DNA of 19,081 bases from JAKVAV01 sp047633195 (GTDB lineage Bacteria; Bacteroidota; Bacteroidia; Flavobacteriales_D; Cryomorphaceae), in NCBI GenBank assembly GCA_047633195.1, contig JBLIEU010000044.1, positions 1-19,081 of the forward strand. The letters are read 5' to 3'. The notes beneath the pieces were generated by a model. That model was given only the letters and a program-made list of their open reading frames with translations. It ran no database searches and had not been told where the DNA came from. Made by a program: the position numbers and the translations under genes. Positions 1 to 8,594 of this stretch are shown here, in pieces. How positions within the stretch are numbered: position 1 is the stretch's first letter; every line of letters begins with the position of its first letter.

Positions 1-42
1 CCCTCAATTTTTCCGATATTCACCGCCTCAAAATAAACCTCC

Positions 43-1731
43 ATGAGCGACGACAAAAAAGTCATATTCTCCATGGTGAAGGTCAACAAGACCACACCTC
101 AGGGAAAGCAGATATTAAAAAACATATACCTCTCCTTTTTCTACGGAGCCAAGATCGGAATCCTCGGTCTCAACGGCTCTGGAAAATCGACGGTTTTGAA
201 GATTATCGCTGACCTCGATGAGGCTTACAAAGGCGAAGTGGTTCGTTCTCCGGGATACACCCTCGGCTACCTTCCGCAGGAACCGGAATTGGATGAGTCC
301 AAAACGGTAAAGGAAATCGTGATGGAAGGGGTGAAGGAAATCACCGATGTGCTTCAAGAATACGAGGACATCAACAACAAGTTCATGGACGAAGAGATCA
401 TGAACGATCCCGATAAAATGGAAAAGCTGATCGACCGCCAGGCCGAAGTGCAGGAGCGCATTGAATTGCTCGGAGCCTGGGAGTTGGACATGAAGCTCGA
501 AATTGCCATGGACGCGCTCAGAACGCCCGAAGGTGATACACCCATTAAAAACCTTTCGGGAGGGGAACGCCGTCGAGTGGCGCTTTGTCGCTTGCTACTG
601 CAGGAGCCCGACATCCTTCTGCTGGATGAGCCTACTAACCACCTCGATGCCGAGTCGGTGATGTGGCTAGAGCAGCACTTGCAGCAATACAAGGGAACCG
701 TATTGGCCGTTACTCACGACCGTTACTTCCTCGATAATGTGGCAGGATGGATTCTCGAACTAGATCGTGGTGAGGGAATTCCGTGGGAAGGAAATTACAG
801 CTCATGGCTCGACCAAAAGTCAAAGCGATTGGCCCAAGAAGAGAAACACGAAAGCAAGCGACGCAAGGAATTGGAGCGCGAGCTGGAATGGGTGCGGATG
901 AATCCAAAAGGTCGACAAGCCAAGAACAAAGCACGTATCGCCAATTACGATAAGATGATGGCCGAAGGGACAAAAGACAAGGAGCAACGAATTTCCCTTG
1001 CCATCCCTAATGGATCGCGTCTCGGTAACGAAGTGATCGAAGCCGTCGATGTGTCGAAAGGCTACGGCGATAAATTGCTTTACGAAGGACTCAACTTCAA
1101 ATTGCCACCTGCGGGTATCGTCGGTATTATCGGGCCAAACGGAGCTGGTAAAACCACGCTTTTCCGCATGATTATGGGAGAAGAGACTCCTGACTCGGGT
1201 GAATTCAAAATCGGAGATACGGTAGACATTGGATACGTGGATCAACAACACGACGACCTCGATCCCGAGAAAACGCTTTTTGAAGTGGTATCTGGCGGAA
1301 CGGAGTTTTTGGAAGTTGGTGGCGAGAAAGTTAATTCGAGAGCCTACTGCTCAAAGTTCAACTTCAGCGGCCCCGACCAGAACAAGAAAGTCGGAGTACT
1401 TTCAGGTGGAGAGCGAAACCGCCTGCACTTAGCGATGACTTTGAAAACCGAAGCCAACGTGCTATTGCTCGATGAGCCGACCAACGACATTGATGTAAAT
1501 ACCCTGCGCGCCTTGGAAGAAGGAATCCAGAGTTTTGCGGGTTGTGCCGTGGTGATTTCTCACGACCGTTGGTTCCTCGATCGAATTTGTACACACATTC
1601 TCGCGTTCGAGGGCGACTCACAAGTCTACTACTTCGAGGGCTCGTTTAGCGAATACGAAGAGAACAAGAAGAAGCGATTGGGTGATGTTAGCCCGAAGCG
1701 GATTAAGTATCGGAAGTTGGTGCGGGGGTAG
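43..1731 (+). CDS. ettA: Energy-dependent translational throttle protein EttA (ABC-F ATPase)
   Basis: A 562-residue soluble ABC-F protein with two ATP-binding cassettes and no membrane domain. Cassette 1 has Walker A GLNGSGKS (residues 42-49), signature LSGGE (171-175) and Walker B ILLLDEPTNHLD (191-202). A charged linker (about 240-330, rich in K/R/E) matches the P-site tRNA interaction motif region. Cassette 2 has GPNGAGKTT (364-372), LSGGE (453-457) and LLLDEPTNDID (474-484). Both catalytic glutamates after Walker B are present (E196, E478). The length is close to E. coli EttA (555 aa), and the arm insertion in cassette 1 (about 95-150) is typical. The family binds the ribosomal E site and couples the start of elongation to the ATP/ADP ratio. 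The protein is cytosolic. The ATG at 43 gives the expected N-terminus; only 42 bases upstream are visible, so its promoter cannot be judged. Other ABC-F paralogues (Uup and similar) fit less well. Confidence 0.93.
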   Translation: MSDDKKVIFSMVKVNKTTPQGKQILKNIYLSFFYGAKIGILGLNGSGKSTVLKIIADLDEAYKGEVVRSPGYTLGYLPQEPELDESKTVKEIVMEGVKEITDVLQEYEDINNKFMDEEIMNDPDKMEKLIDRQAEVQERIELLGAWELDMKLEIAMDALRTPEGDTPIKNLSGGERRRVALCRLLLQEPDILLLDEPTNHLDAESVMWLEQHLQQYKGTVLAVTHDRYFLDNVAGWILELDRGEGIPWEGNYSSWLDQKSKRLAQEEKHESKRRKELERELEWVRMNPKGRQAKNKARIANYDKMMAEGTKDKEQRISLAIPNGSRLGNEVIEAVDVSKGYGDKLLYEGLNFKLPPAGIVGIIGPNGAGKTTLFRMIMGEETPDSGEFKIGDTVDIGYVDQQHDDLDPEKTLFEVVSGGTEFLEVGGEKVNSRAYCSKFNFSGPDQNKKVGVLSGGERNRLHLAMTLKTEANVLLLDEPTNDIDVNTLRALEEGIQSFAGCAVVISHDRWFLDRICTHILAFEGDSQVYYFEGSFSEYEENKKKRLGDVSPKRIKYRKLVRG

Positions 1732-1742
1732 TGGCGTGTTAG

Positions 1743-1804
1743 GGCTGCAGGCTTCAAGCTACAGGCTAATACCAAAAATAGTCTGTAGCTTGAAGCTTGC
1801 CGCC
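1743..1804. repeat. Imperfect intergenic inverted repeat between ettA and hisS
   Basis: The arms 1743-1767 and 1780-1804 pair at 22 of 25 positions around a 12-base loop. The inner 21 bases of each arm match at 19 of 21. The core CTTCAAGCTACAG on the left is answered by CTGTAGCTTGAAG on the right. A further CCTGAAGCC at 1803-1811 echoes the same word. There is no T-run after either arm, so it is not a classical intrinsic terminator. It could still form an mRNA hairpin at the ettA 3' end. It has the look of a dispersed palindromic intergenic repeat, but copy number cannot be tested from one window. Confidence 0.7.
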
Positions 1805-1875
1805 TGAAGCCAATCTTACGAGTATGTACCGACTAGGAAAAACTAACTCAAAAACGAAAACAACATCTAGAGTCA

Positions 1876-3252
1876 ATGCCCAATACTCCCAAAGGAACAA
1901 GAGACTTTTTACCTGATGTCGTCCGCAAACGAAACTACATTTTCGGTGCGATACGCGCGGTTTTTGAAAAGTACGGCTATCAGCCGATTGAGACTCCTGC
2001 GATGGAGAACTTAGAAACGCTCACGGGGAAATACGGCGATGAAGGTGATCGGTTGATTTTTAAAATTCTTCAAAGGGATCAAAAGCTTCAGAGTGCCTTA
2101 TCGGCAAATGCTGAGACAGCAATAGGAGATTCGGGAAAAAGACAAGAGAAAGGCCTGGCGGACATGGCCCTCCGTTACGACCTCACAGTCCCATTCGCGC
2201 GCTTCGTCGTGCAGCACCAAAACGACTTGACTTTTCCTTTTCGTCGCTACCAAATTCAACCCGTTTGGAGAGCCGACCGCCCGCAGAAAGGCCGCTACCG
2301 CGAGTTCTTTCAATGCGATGCCGATGTGGTGGGGACGGATTCTCTCCGTTGCGAAGTGGAGTATTGCCAGATTTTCGATGAGGTATTTGCCAAGTTAGGA
2401 TTGCCTGTTGAGATTCGTCTCAATAACCGAAAGCTACTGGCGGCTTTGGCTGATTACATCGGCGAGAAAGACCGTTTGGTACCAATGACCATCGCTATCG
2501 ACAAGCTCGACAAGATGCCGATGGATGCGGTGTTGGAAGATTTGCAAAAGCAGGAATTCCCCGAAGCTTCTATCGAAAAGCTCAAAGGCTTTCTAGAAAT
2601 CGCAGTGGAGAAATTGCCGAATACGGAAATGCTCGATCGAGTGGAGGCGCTTTTGGGCGAAAGCCACGAAGGCCAAAAAGGAATTGAGGAACTCCGATTT
2701 ATATTGGAAAAAATTGGAGATCTCGGCATGGAATCAGCCAAAGTTGTTTTGGACTTGAGCCTGGCCCGCGGTCTAAATTACTACACAGGCGCCATCTTCG
2801 AAGTGCGGCCATTGACGGAAAGTCAAGTAGGTAGCATTTGTGGAGGAGGACGTTACGACGACCTGACGGGAATTTTTGGAATGAAGGGAATGTCGGGAGT
2901 TGGAATCTCTTTTGGTGCCGACAGAATCTACGACCTTCTCGAAGCCGAAAATGCCTTTCCCGATAAGGAAACCGAAGGGACGAAACTGCTCTTTGTGAAT
3001 TTTGGCGAAAGCGAAGCCGACTACTGCCACAATGCCTTGGTGAAAATCAGAAAGGCAGGGATCCGCGCTGAACTGTACCCCGATGGGGCCAAGATGAAAA
3101 AGCAAATGAAGTACGCCAACGACAAACAAATACCTTTTGTGGCACTGGTGGGGGAGAATGAGATGAAGAGCGGCCACCTTACCCTCAAAGACATGGAGAG
3201 CGGCGAGCAGTTTGCCCTCGATATCGATGAGCTTATTCAAAAACTAACTTGA
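1876..3252 (+). CDS. hisS: Histidine--tRNA ligase (class II)
   Basis: A 458-residue class II aminoacyl-tRNA synthetase that charges tRNA-His with histidine in the cytosol. The N-terminus starts with the family's KGTRDFLP (residues 6-13). Motif 2 runs from RRYQIQPVWRADRP to about residue 153. The histidine-specific loop RGLNYYTG is at 298-305, followed by GGGRYDDL at 323-330. Motif 3 GVGISFGADR is at 341-350. The C-terminal part from about 368 is the anticodon-binding domain. The stretch between motifs 1 and 2 (about 65-95) is somewhat long, as seen in many Bacteroidota HisS proteins. The ATG at 1876 directly precedes the conserved N-terminus; no clear Shine-Dalgarno is seen. The 144-base gap to ettA holds the inverted repeat. 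The stop codon overlaps the hutH start by one base (TGATG). Confidence 0.96.
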   Translation: MPNTPKGTRDFLPDVVRKRNYIFGAIRAVFEKYGYQPIETPAMENLETLTGKYGDEGDRLIFKILQRDQKLQSALSANAETAIGDSGKRQEKGLADMALRYDLTVPFARFVVQHQNDLTFPFRRYQIQPVWRADRPQKGRYREFFQCDADVVGTDSLRCEVEYCQIFDEVFAKLGLPVEIRLNNRKLLAALADYIGEKDRLVPMTIAIDKLDKMPMDAVLEDLQKQEFPEASIEKLKGFLEIAVEKLPNTEMLDRVEALLGESHEGQKGIEELRFILEKIGDLGMESAKVVLDLSLARGLNYYTGAIFEVRPLTESQVGSICGGGRYDDLTGIFGMKGMSGVGISFGADRIYDLLEAENAFPDKETEGTKLLFVNFGESEADYCHNALVKIRKAGIRAELYPDGAKMKKQMKYANDKQIPFVALVGENEMKSGHLTLKDMESGEQFALDIDELIQKLT

Positions 3253-4757
3253 TGCTACACGCTATTTCCGATCAATATTTAACCCTTGAAAAAGTAGATG
3301 AGATCGTTCGTTCGGGTGCAGATTTGGAGTTGAGTGAAGGAGCCAAGGAGCGAATTGTCAAGTGTCGGGCGTATTTGGACAAGCGGATGGCTGATTCTGA
3401 TGCCCCGATTTACGGAATTAACACGGGATTTGGATCCCTCTGCAATAAGACAATCGACAAGGAAAGTCTTGGACAACTTCAGCAAAACTTGGTCGCCTCT
3501 CACGCTGCAGGAACGGGTAAAACCATACGGCCCGAGCTGATCAGATTGATGCTTTTGCTCAAAATTCAAGGCCTGTCATACGGCCATTCGGGCGCTACAC
3601 TAGCATTGGTGGAGCGATTGATTTGGCACTTCAATAACAATATACTTCCCGTGATTTACGATCAAGGTAGCCTGGGAGCTTCAGGTGATTTGGCTCCGCT
3701 AGCCCACTTGGCCCTGCCATTGCTAGGTCTTGGTGAAGTTTGGGAGAAGGGTGAGAAGCGTCCTACGGGGCAAATTCTGGCCAATTACGGCTTGGCACCT
3801 TTGGCTCTGCAAAGCAAGGAAGGCCTCGCCATGCTCAACGGCACCCAGTTTATGAGTGCTTATGGAGTGGCCATTTGCCTGGAGGCAAAACGACTACTCG
3901 ACATGGCCGATTTAATTGGCGCTACGTCGCTAGAGGCTTACGATGGCCGACCAGAACCGTTTAACGATGCAGTTCATGTGGTTCGTCGTCAGCCTGGACA
4001 AAGGGTGGTGGCCGAGCATATCCGTACCCTTCTTGGCGACAGCGAGAACTTCTACAAGGCCAAGGCCCACGTTCAAGATCCTTACAGCTTTCGCTGCATT
4101 CCACAAGTTCACGGAGCAGCCCGCGATGCGGTAAATCACTGTCTGAGCGTTTTTGAGAATGAGATCAATTCGGTGACCGACAATCCGACCATCTTTCCCG
4201 ACACGGATGAGATCATCTCAGCGGGAAATTTCCACGGAGAGCCGCTGGCGCTTGCGCTTGATTTTATGGCGATAGCCATGGCCGAAATCGGCAGCATTTC
4301 CGAAAGAAGGGTTTACAAATTGGTAAACGGCCAACGTGGCTTGCCCGATTTCTTGGTAGCCAACCCTGGATTGAATTCGGGATTTATGATTCCACAGTAT
4401 ACCGCCGCCTCTATCGTAAGCAAGAACAAGCAGCTTTGCACACCCTCTTCGGTAGATACCATCGACTCTTCCAATGGTCAGGAAGACCATGTGAGCATGG
4501 GAGCCAATGGCGCAGTGAAGGCATTGGAAGTCATTGAAAACGTGCAGACGGTTCTGGCCATTGAACTGCTGAATGCTTGTCAGGCGCTTCACCTTCGGGG
4601 TATCAAAGGCTGCGCTACTTCTGTTCAGAAGCTCTATGCGAATTACCGCGAAACGGTTCCAGCAATAGAACACGATCAGGAGATGTATCCCTTGATTGCG
4701 GGGAGTAAAAAGTTTTTGGAGGAGATTTCGGTGAATGACTTTCTTAGAAGGAAATGA
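3252..4757 (+). CDS. hutH: Histidine ammonia-lyase (histidase)
   Basis: About 501 residues. It converts L-histidine to urocanate plus ammonia, the first step of histidine degradation. The MIO cofactor precursor Ala-Ser-Gly is at residues 143-145 in GSLGASGDLAPLAH. The active-site tyrosine lies in YGINTGFG (Y54). SH at 83-84 in NLVASHAAG is the selectivity pair typical of histidine, rather than tyrosine or phenylalanine, ammonia-lyases. The late motif QEDHVSMGANG is also present. Length is normal for HutH (about 500-510). A TTG one codon upstream keeps the frame open, but the ATG at 3252 is preferred: it overlaps the hisS TGA as TGATG, implying translational coupling. No hutU, hutI or hutG is in the window, so the rest of the pathway must be elsewhere. 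Confidence 0.93.
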   Translation: MLHAISDQYLTLEKVDEIVRSGADLELSEGAKERIVKCRAYLDKRMADSDAPIYGINTGFGSLCNKTIDKESLGQLQQNLVASHAAGTGKTIRPELIRLMLLLKIQGLSYGHSGATLALVERLIWHFNNNILPVIYDQGSLGASGDLAPLAHLALPLLGLGEVWEKGEKRPTGQILANYGLAPLALQSKEGLAMLNGTQFMSAYGVAICLEAKRLLDMADLIGATSLEAYDGRPEPFNDAVHVVRRQPGQRVVAEHIRTLLGDSENFYKAKAHVQDPYSFRCIPQVHGAARDAVNHCLSVFENEINSVTDNPTIFPDTDEIISAGNFHGEPLALALDFMAIAMAEIGSISERRVYKLVNGQRGLPDFLVANPGLNSGFMIPQYTAASIVSKNKQLCTPSSVDTIDSSNGQEDHVSMGANGAVKALEVIENVQTVLAIELLNACQALHLRGIKGCATSVQKLYANYRETVPAIEHDQEMYPLIAGSKKFLEEISVNDFLRRK

Positions 4758-4838
4758 GAGAAGTAAATCAATTGAGAATCCACTCCCCTGAAAGCTTTGG
4801 TAGAGAACTCGAAATTACAGCCGCACAGAACATTTTTG

Positions 4839-4904
4839 ATTCTTAATTGCTCAATTATAATTGATTATTGCACATTCTTAATTTTTAATTGAACATTCTT
4901 AATT
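4839..4904. repeat. AT-rich degenerate direct repeats upstream of the small membrane gene
   Basis: The 10-base word ATTCTTAATT occurs three times in the 159-base gap after hutH, at 4839, 4874 and 4895. It is mixed with related words such as TAATTGA and CAATTATAATTG. The last two copies lie in near-repeats about 21 bases apart. The block ends just before the TTG start at 4917. It could be a slippage-prone spacer or a promoter-rich stretch; no strict TAnnTTTG element was found in it. Confidence 0.6.
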
Positions 4905-4916
4905 GATCATTTCACA

Positions 4917-5375
4917 TTGAATAACCAATTCTTCAAAGTTATCTGCTTCCTGAGTTTGCTCAACGCTTCTTATGGAGTGATCTCTGGAATTCTGGGAGCT
5001 ATTTCACCGCCCGATGTTGACCAAGTATTTATTGATGGTTTTATGGAACGCCTCGATCAGTTTGAATTACCCATGGAAGACCTTCGCGATGAAGTTGAAA
5101 TGTACTACCTCAACCTGATGCTGAACATGGGAAATGTGGCAGCGGCCAATTTTCTCTTCTTTGGAATTGAGATGATCGGGATAATCCTGATGTTTCGCTT
5201 GAGCAGAATAGGGTTGGTGCTTTATATCGCCTCGCAAATTGGGTTGGCATTTATACCCGCCGTCTTTGGAGGCTTCAGCCAATTTGGGTCGAGCGTCCTT
5301 GTTTTCACGTTAATCTGGAATGCGATTTGGGTTATTATGTACCAAACTCAAGTGAAGAAATTCCCCAAGTCGTGA
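4917..5375 (+). CDS. Small four-helix integral membrane protein, unknown function
   Basis: About 152 residues with four hydrophobic segments: about 8-30, 77-97, 101-121 and 124-145. A polar loop of about 45 residues rich in D/E lies between helices 1 and 2. The C-terminus ends in a basic tail (QTQVKKFPKS). I do not recognise a family; it resembles the many short four-helix hypothetical proteins of Bacteroidota. The start is uncertain: the frame is closed by a TGA at 4890, the only early initiator is TTG at 4917, and the next ATG would remove the first helix. The TTG is therefore the best choice although no Shine-Dalgarno is visible. Its stop overlaps the GTG start of the downstream hydrolase (GTGA at 5372-5375), so the two are probably translated together. 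Confidence 0.72.
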   Translation: MNNQFFKVICFLSLLNASYGVISGILGAISPPDVDQVFIDGFMERLDQFELPMEDLRDEVEMYYLNLMLNMGNVAAANFLFFGIEMIGIILMFRLSRIGLVLYIASQIGLAFIPAVFGGFSQFGSSVLVFTLIWNAIWVIMYQTQVKKFPKS

Positions 5376-6031
5376 AGAAGATTTACCTCTTTTCGGGAAT
5401 GGGAGCCGATAGCCGACTTTTTAAAAACCTCGGCCCTATTGAAGGCTACGAGATTATTCCATTGCCTTATATCCATCCACAACAGTCGAAGACTCTTGGT
5501 GATTACGCCGCGCTTCTGGCTGATCATTATACATTCGAAGAGCCCTACCTTCTGGGAGGAGTTTCCATGGGTGGAATGATTGCTCAAGAGTTGGCTCAAC
5601 TTACCAATCCAGAAGAGCTCGTGCTCATATCCACAGCGACTTCCAGAACAGAGATGCCGTTGCTTTTTGAATGGGCCCGACAAATGCGGTTGGCTTCTCT
5701 TTTCAATAAACCCGCTTTAGAGGCCATTGCCAAATTAGGAGATCAATTTACTGTGAAGTCTCCCGAAGGACGGCAGTTGTTTCTAGACATGCTTCATGAC
5801 TCCGATCCTGATTTCATGAAGTTTGGGGCAAAGTCTATTCTCGAATGGGAACCGGCCGAAAACAATTTGCCAACGGTTCGCATCCATGGAACAATCGACC
5901 GCGTTTTCCCTGCATCAAAGATTACCGATGCTACGATGATCGAAGGAGGGAATCACTTTATGATTTTTGAGAGAGGGGAGGAGATTACAAAAATTCTTTC
6001 CAAAAAGCTAGATACAGTTTTGACAAAATAG
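5372..6031 (+). CDS. Alpha/beta-fold hydrolase
   Basis: About 219 residues from the GTG at 5372, beginning VKKIYLFSGMGADSRLF (initiator read as Met), a typical start for a Bacteroidota alpha/beta hydrolase group. A longer frame from TTG 5327 adds 15 residues that only repeat upstream coding sequence in another frame, so it is rejected. The nucleophile elbow GGVSMGG puts the catalytic Ser at 65. The acid is probably D176 in HGTIDRVFP and the base H195 in EGGNHFMIFE, giving a complete Ser-Asp-His triad. There is no signal peptide, so it is probably a cytosolic esterase or acylhydrolase; the substrate is unknown. The 4-base GTGA overlap with the upstream membrane-protein gene argues for a two-gene unit and possibly a joint role. 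Confidence 0.85.
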   Translation: MKKIYLFSGMGADSRLFKNLGPIEGYEIIPLPYIHPQQSKTLGDYAALLADHYTFEEPYLLGGVSMGGMIAQELAQLTNPEELVLISTATSRTEMPLLFEWARQMRLASLFNKPALEAIAKLGDQFTVKSPEGRQLFLDMLHDSDPDFMKFGAKSILEWEPAENNLPTVRIHGTIDRVFPASKITDATMIEGGNHFMIFERGEEITKILSKKLDTVLTK

Positions 6032-6125
6032 CGGCAGGTTTAATTCGATCAATAGAGCTACCACTCATGACCTTTTGATGGCCGTTCGTACAAAAGTTGG
6101 TTTTCCTCATTATTATTCCTCCAAC

Positions 6126-6155
6126 TTTGTCCCTTCATAATCTGTTCTACTTTTT
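6126..6155 (+). promoter_or_regulatory. Possible Bacteroidota-type promoter for the TonB receptor gene
   Basis: TTTG at 6126-6129, an 18-base spacer and TACTTTTT at 6148-6155 approximate the Bacteroidota -33 TTTG / -7 TAnnTTTG pattern, with one mismatch in the -7 box. Transcription would start near 6162 and leave an untranslated leader of about 65 bases before the ATG at 6229. This also supports the shorter receptor start, since the longer frame begins upstream of the predicted transcript start. This is a pattern match only. Confidence 0.33.
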
Positions 6156-6228
6156 TCCGTTTCTGTGCAACCTTTCAGAAAACCGCTGTCTATTGAAACA
6201 ACGACTTAAACTGACCAATCCAATCCCC

Positions 6229-8589
6229 ATGAGATTTATCACCCTCTTATTTGTGCTGTCCAGTGCTTTGGCAATGGGCCAGTCCAAGTATACCCTCAGC
6301 GGCTACCTGCGGGATTCCGATAATGGTGAAGGCCTGATCGGTGCCACCGTTTATGTAGATGAGATCGCATCGGGAACTACCACCAACCTCTATGGATTTT
6401 ACTCCATTTCATTGCCCGAAGGCACCTACAACATTACCTTCAATTACTTAGGCTACGAAGCACTGGTAGAAACGTTTGAACTAGCGGCCGATCGAACCTT
6501 CGACATTGAGATGATGCCCGATCGAGAGCTGCTGCAAACGGTAGAAATTACCGCAGAGAAGGCCAATGAAAATGTGAGCAATCTCGAAATTGGCGTTGAG
6601 CGAATGGACATAAAAATGGTCAAGGGCATTCCCCAGTTTATGGGAGAGGTGGACATCATTAGAAGTATTCAGCTCTTGCCTGGAGTATCTACGGTAGGTG
6701 AGGGTGCCACAGGATTCAATGTTCGTGGTGGAAATATCGATCAAAACCTGATTTTGTTGGATGAGGCTACGGTTTTTAATTCTTCTCACCTCTTTGGGTT
6801 TTTCTCCATTTTCAATGCCGATGCTGTGAAGGACTTAACGCTTTACAAGGGTGGTGTTCCAGCCAGGTATGGTGGCCGTCTCTCGAGTGTTTTGGACGTT
6901 CGTCAAAAAGAAGGAAACTCAAAAAAGTTTGAGGGGAATGCTGGAATAGGATTGGTATCGAGTCGACTGATGCTCGAAGGGCCCATTATCAAAGACAAGA
7001 TGTCTTTCATGGTCGCGGGTCGCCGTTCTTATGGTGATCTCTTGCTTCCAATTTTCAACGAAGATTTTCGCGGCGATCAACTTTTCTTTTACGATGTGAA
7101 CGCTAAGCTCAATTACAAAATCGACGACAAGAATCGAATATACGCATCGGCTTACTTTGGCGCCGATCGCTTCCGATTTGGAGATGATTTTGAAAGCTAT
7201 TGGGGAAACAATACCGCCACCGTTCGGTGGAATCACCTCTTCAATCCGCGCTTGTTCTCTAACTTTTCGGCCATATATAGCGACTACGAATATTCCCTAG
7301 GCGTTCCCGAGGGTGTGAATGCATTCGAATGGGAAGCGGGAATTAGAAATACCGCTCTTAAAGCAGATTTCTCTTTCTTCCCCAATATCAAGAACACGAT
7401 TGAGTTCGGTGCCCAAGCCACGAACTACGCTTTTTCGCCAGGTCGCGCTGCGGGATTGGGAGATGAGTCCATTTTCAATGTAGTGGAAGTTCAGGGAGAA
7501 AGTGCCCTAGAGGTAGCCGCTTATATTGGCAATAAGCAAATCATCAACGATCGACTCTCTGTCGAATATGGTTTGCGGTACAGTCACTTCATGAACTACG
7601 GTGAGCGCGATGTCTTCCTCTACGAGAATGACAACCCCACTTCCGATCAGGCGATTATTGACACCGTTAATTTTAGTTCGGGAGAAGTCATTGCCGATTT
7701 TGGTGGTTTGGAACCTCGATTTGCCATAAACTATACTTTCTCCGAAAGGTCTTCCATCAAGGCGGGTTACAACAGAATGAGGCAGTACGTGCAATTGGTG
7801 TCCAACACTACAGCAGCCACGCCTGTTGATATTTGGACGCCTGCCGGCAAATACGTCGAGCCTTCCATTGCCGATCAAATTTCGGTGGGTTACTTCCGCA
7901 ATTTCGATGACAATATGTACCAGGCTTCGGTGGAAGTGTATTACAAGGATTACCAGAACCTGCTTGACTACAAAGACAATGCGCAGCTTTTGCTAAACAA
8001 CAGTTTGGAGACTGAGCTTCTGCAAGGAGTTGGAAGGGCCTACGGTTTAGAATTTCAAGTGGAAAAAGTAAAAGGACGCATGACGGGTTGGGTGAGTTAC
8101 ACCTTAAGCCGAAGTGAGCTTCAAGTCGATGGCATTAACCGCAATGATTGGTATGTTTCGAATTACGACAAAACCCATGATGTGTCCGTGGTGGCTCAGT
8201 TCAAGTTAAACGATAAATGGAATTTCGGTGGGAACTTCGCCTTCATGACGGGTCGCCCGATTACCTATCCCGATTCACGTTATGTTTTCGAAGGCATCGT
8301 GGTGCCAAACTACACGAACCGAAATGGAGCTAGAACACAGGCATACCACCGCCTGGATTTGTCTGCCACCTTGGTTCCCGACAAAAAGGACAAAGTCTTT
8401 TTCTTTTTTAATCGACCTGATACGTGGGAAAGCTCTTGGACCTTTTCCCTCTACAATGCATACGGTAGAAGGAATCCTTACAGTATTTTCTTTCGGCAAA
8501 ACGAAAACAATCCCGCTCAAACCGAGGCGGTGCGCTTGAGCATCTTTGGAAGTGTGATTCCGGGTATTACTTATAACCTTAAATTTTAA
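6229..8589 (+). CDS. TonB-dependent outer membrane receptor with carboxypeptidase-regulatory-like domain
   Basis: About 786 residues. The start at ATG 6229 gives a clean signal peptide (MRFITLLFVLSSALAMGQ). The frame is open back to 6097 but adds 44 residues that would bury the signal. Residues about 20-97 form a CarboxypepD_reg-like beta-sandwich (GEGLIGATVYV, NLYGFYS, GTYNITFNYLGYE). The plug spans about 125-225 and contains FNVRGG (163-168), LLDEATVFN and YKGGVPARYGGRLSS. A 22-strand-type barrel then ends in the terminal Phe usual for outer-membrane proteins (...YNLKF). It should take up a ligand through the outer membrane using TonB/ExbBD energy. The DUF4249 lipoprotein begins 5 bases after the stop, a pairing seen repeatedly in Bacteroidota. 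It is smaller than SusC proteins (about 1000 aa) and there is no SusD partner. The ligand is not identifiable. Confidence 0.92.
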   Translation: MRFITLLFVLSSALAMGQSKYTLSGYLRDSDNGEGLIGATVYVDEIASGTTTNLYGFYSISLPEGTYNITFNYLGYEALVETFELAADRTFDIEMMPDRELLQTVEITAEKANENVSNLEIGVERMDIKMVKGIPQFMGEVDIIRSIQLLPGVSTVGEGATGFNVRGGNIDQNLILLDEATVFNSSHLFGFFSIFNADAVKDLTLYKGGVPARYGGRLSSVLDVRQKEGNSKKFEGNAGIGLVSSRLMLEGPIIKDKMSFMVAGRRSYGDLLLPIFNEDFRGDQLFFYDVNAKLNYKIDDKNRIYASAYFGADRFRFGDDFESYWGNNTATVRWNHLFNPRLFSNFSAIYSDYEYSLGVPEGVNAFEWEAGIRNTALKADFSFFPNIKNTIEFGAQATNYAFSPGRAAGLGDESIFNVVEVQGESALEVAAYIGNKQIINDRLSVEYGLRYSHFMNYGERDVFLYENDNPTSDQAIIDTVNFSSGEVIADFGGLEPRFAINYTFSERSSIKAGYNRMRQYVQLVSNTTAATPVDIWTPAGKYVEPSIADQISVGYFRNFDDNMYQASVEVYYKDYQNLLDYKDNAQLLLNNSLETELLQGVGRAYGLEFQVEKVKGRMTGWVSYTLSRSELQVDGINRNDWYVSNYDKTHDVSVVAQFKLNDKWNFGGNFAFMTGRPITYPDSRYVFEGIVVPNYTNRNGARTQAYHRLDLSATLVPDKKDKVFFFFNRPDTWESSWTFSLYNAYGRRNPYSIFFRQNENNPAQTEAVRLSIFGSVIPGITYNLKF

Positions 8590-8594
8590 TAGCC

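Noticed and set aside
1743..1804. The ettA-hisS inverted repeat as an intrinsic terminator
   Set aside because: No T-run follows either arm; listed as a repeat instead.
2773..3240. 155-residue - strand open frame opposite hisS, and a similar one (4218-4673) opposite hutH
   Set aside because: Shadow frames of highly conserved genes with no domain or signal features.
5327..5371. Longer hydrolase start at TTG 5327
   Set aside because: The 15 extra residues are read from the overlapping membrane-protein coding sequence; the family N-terminus begins at GTG 5372.
6097..6228. 44-residue N-terminal extension of the TonB receptor
   Set aside because: It would precede a typical signal peptide starting at 6229 and shows no conserved features; the candidate promoter also lies inside it.
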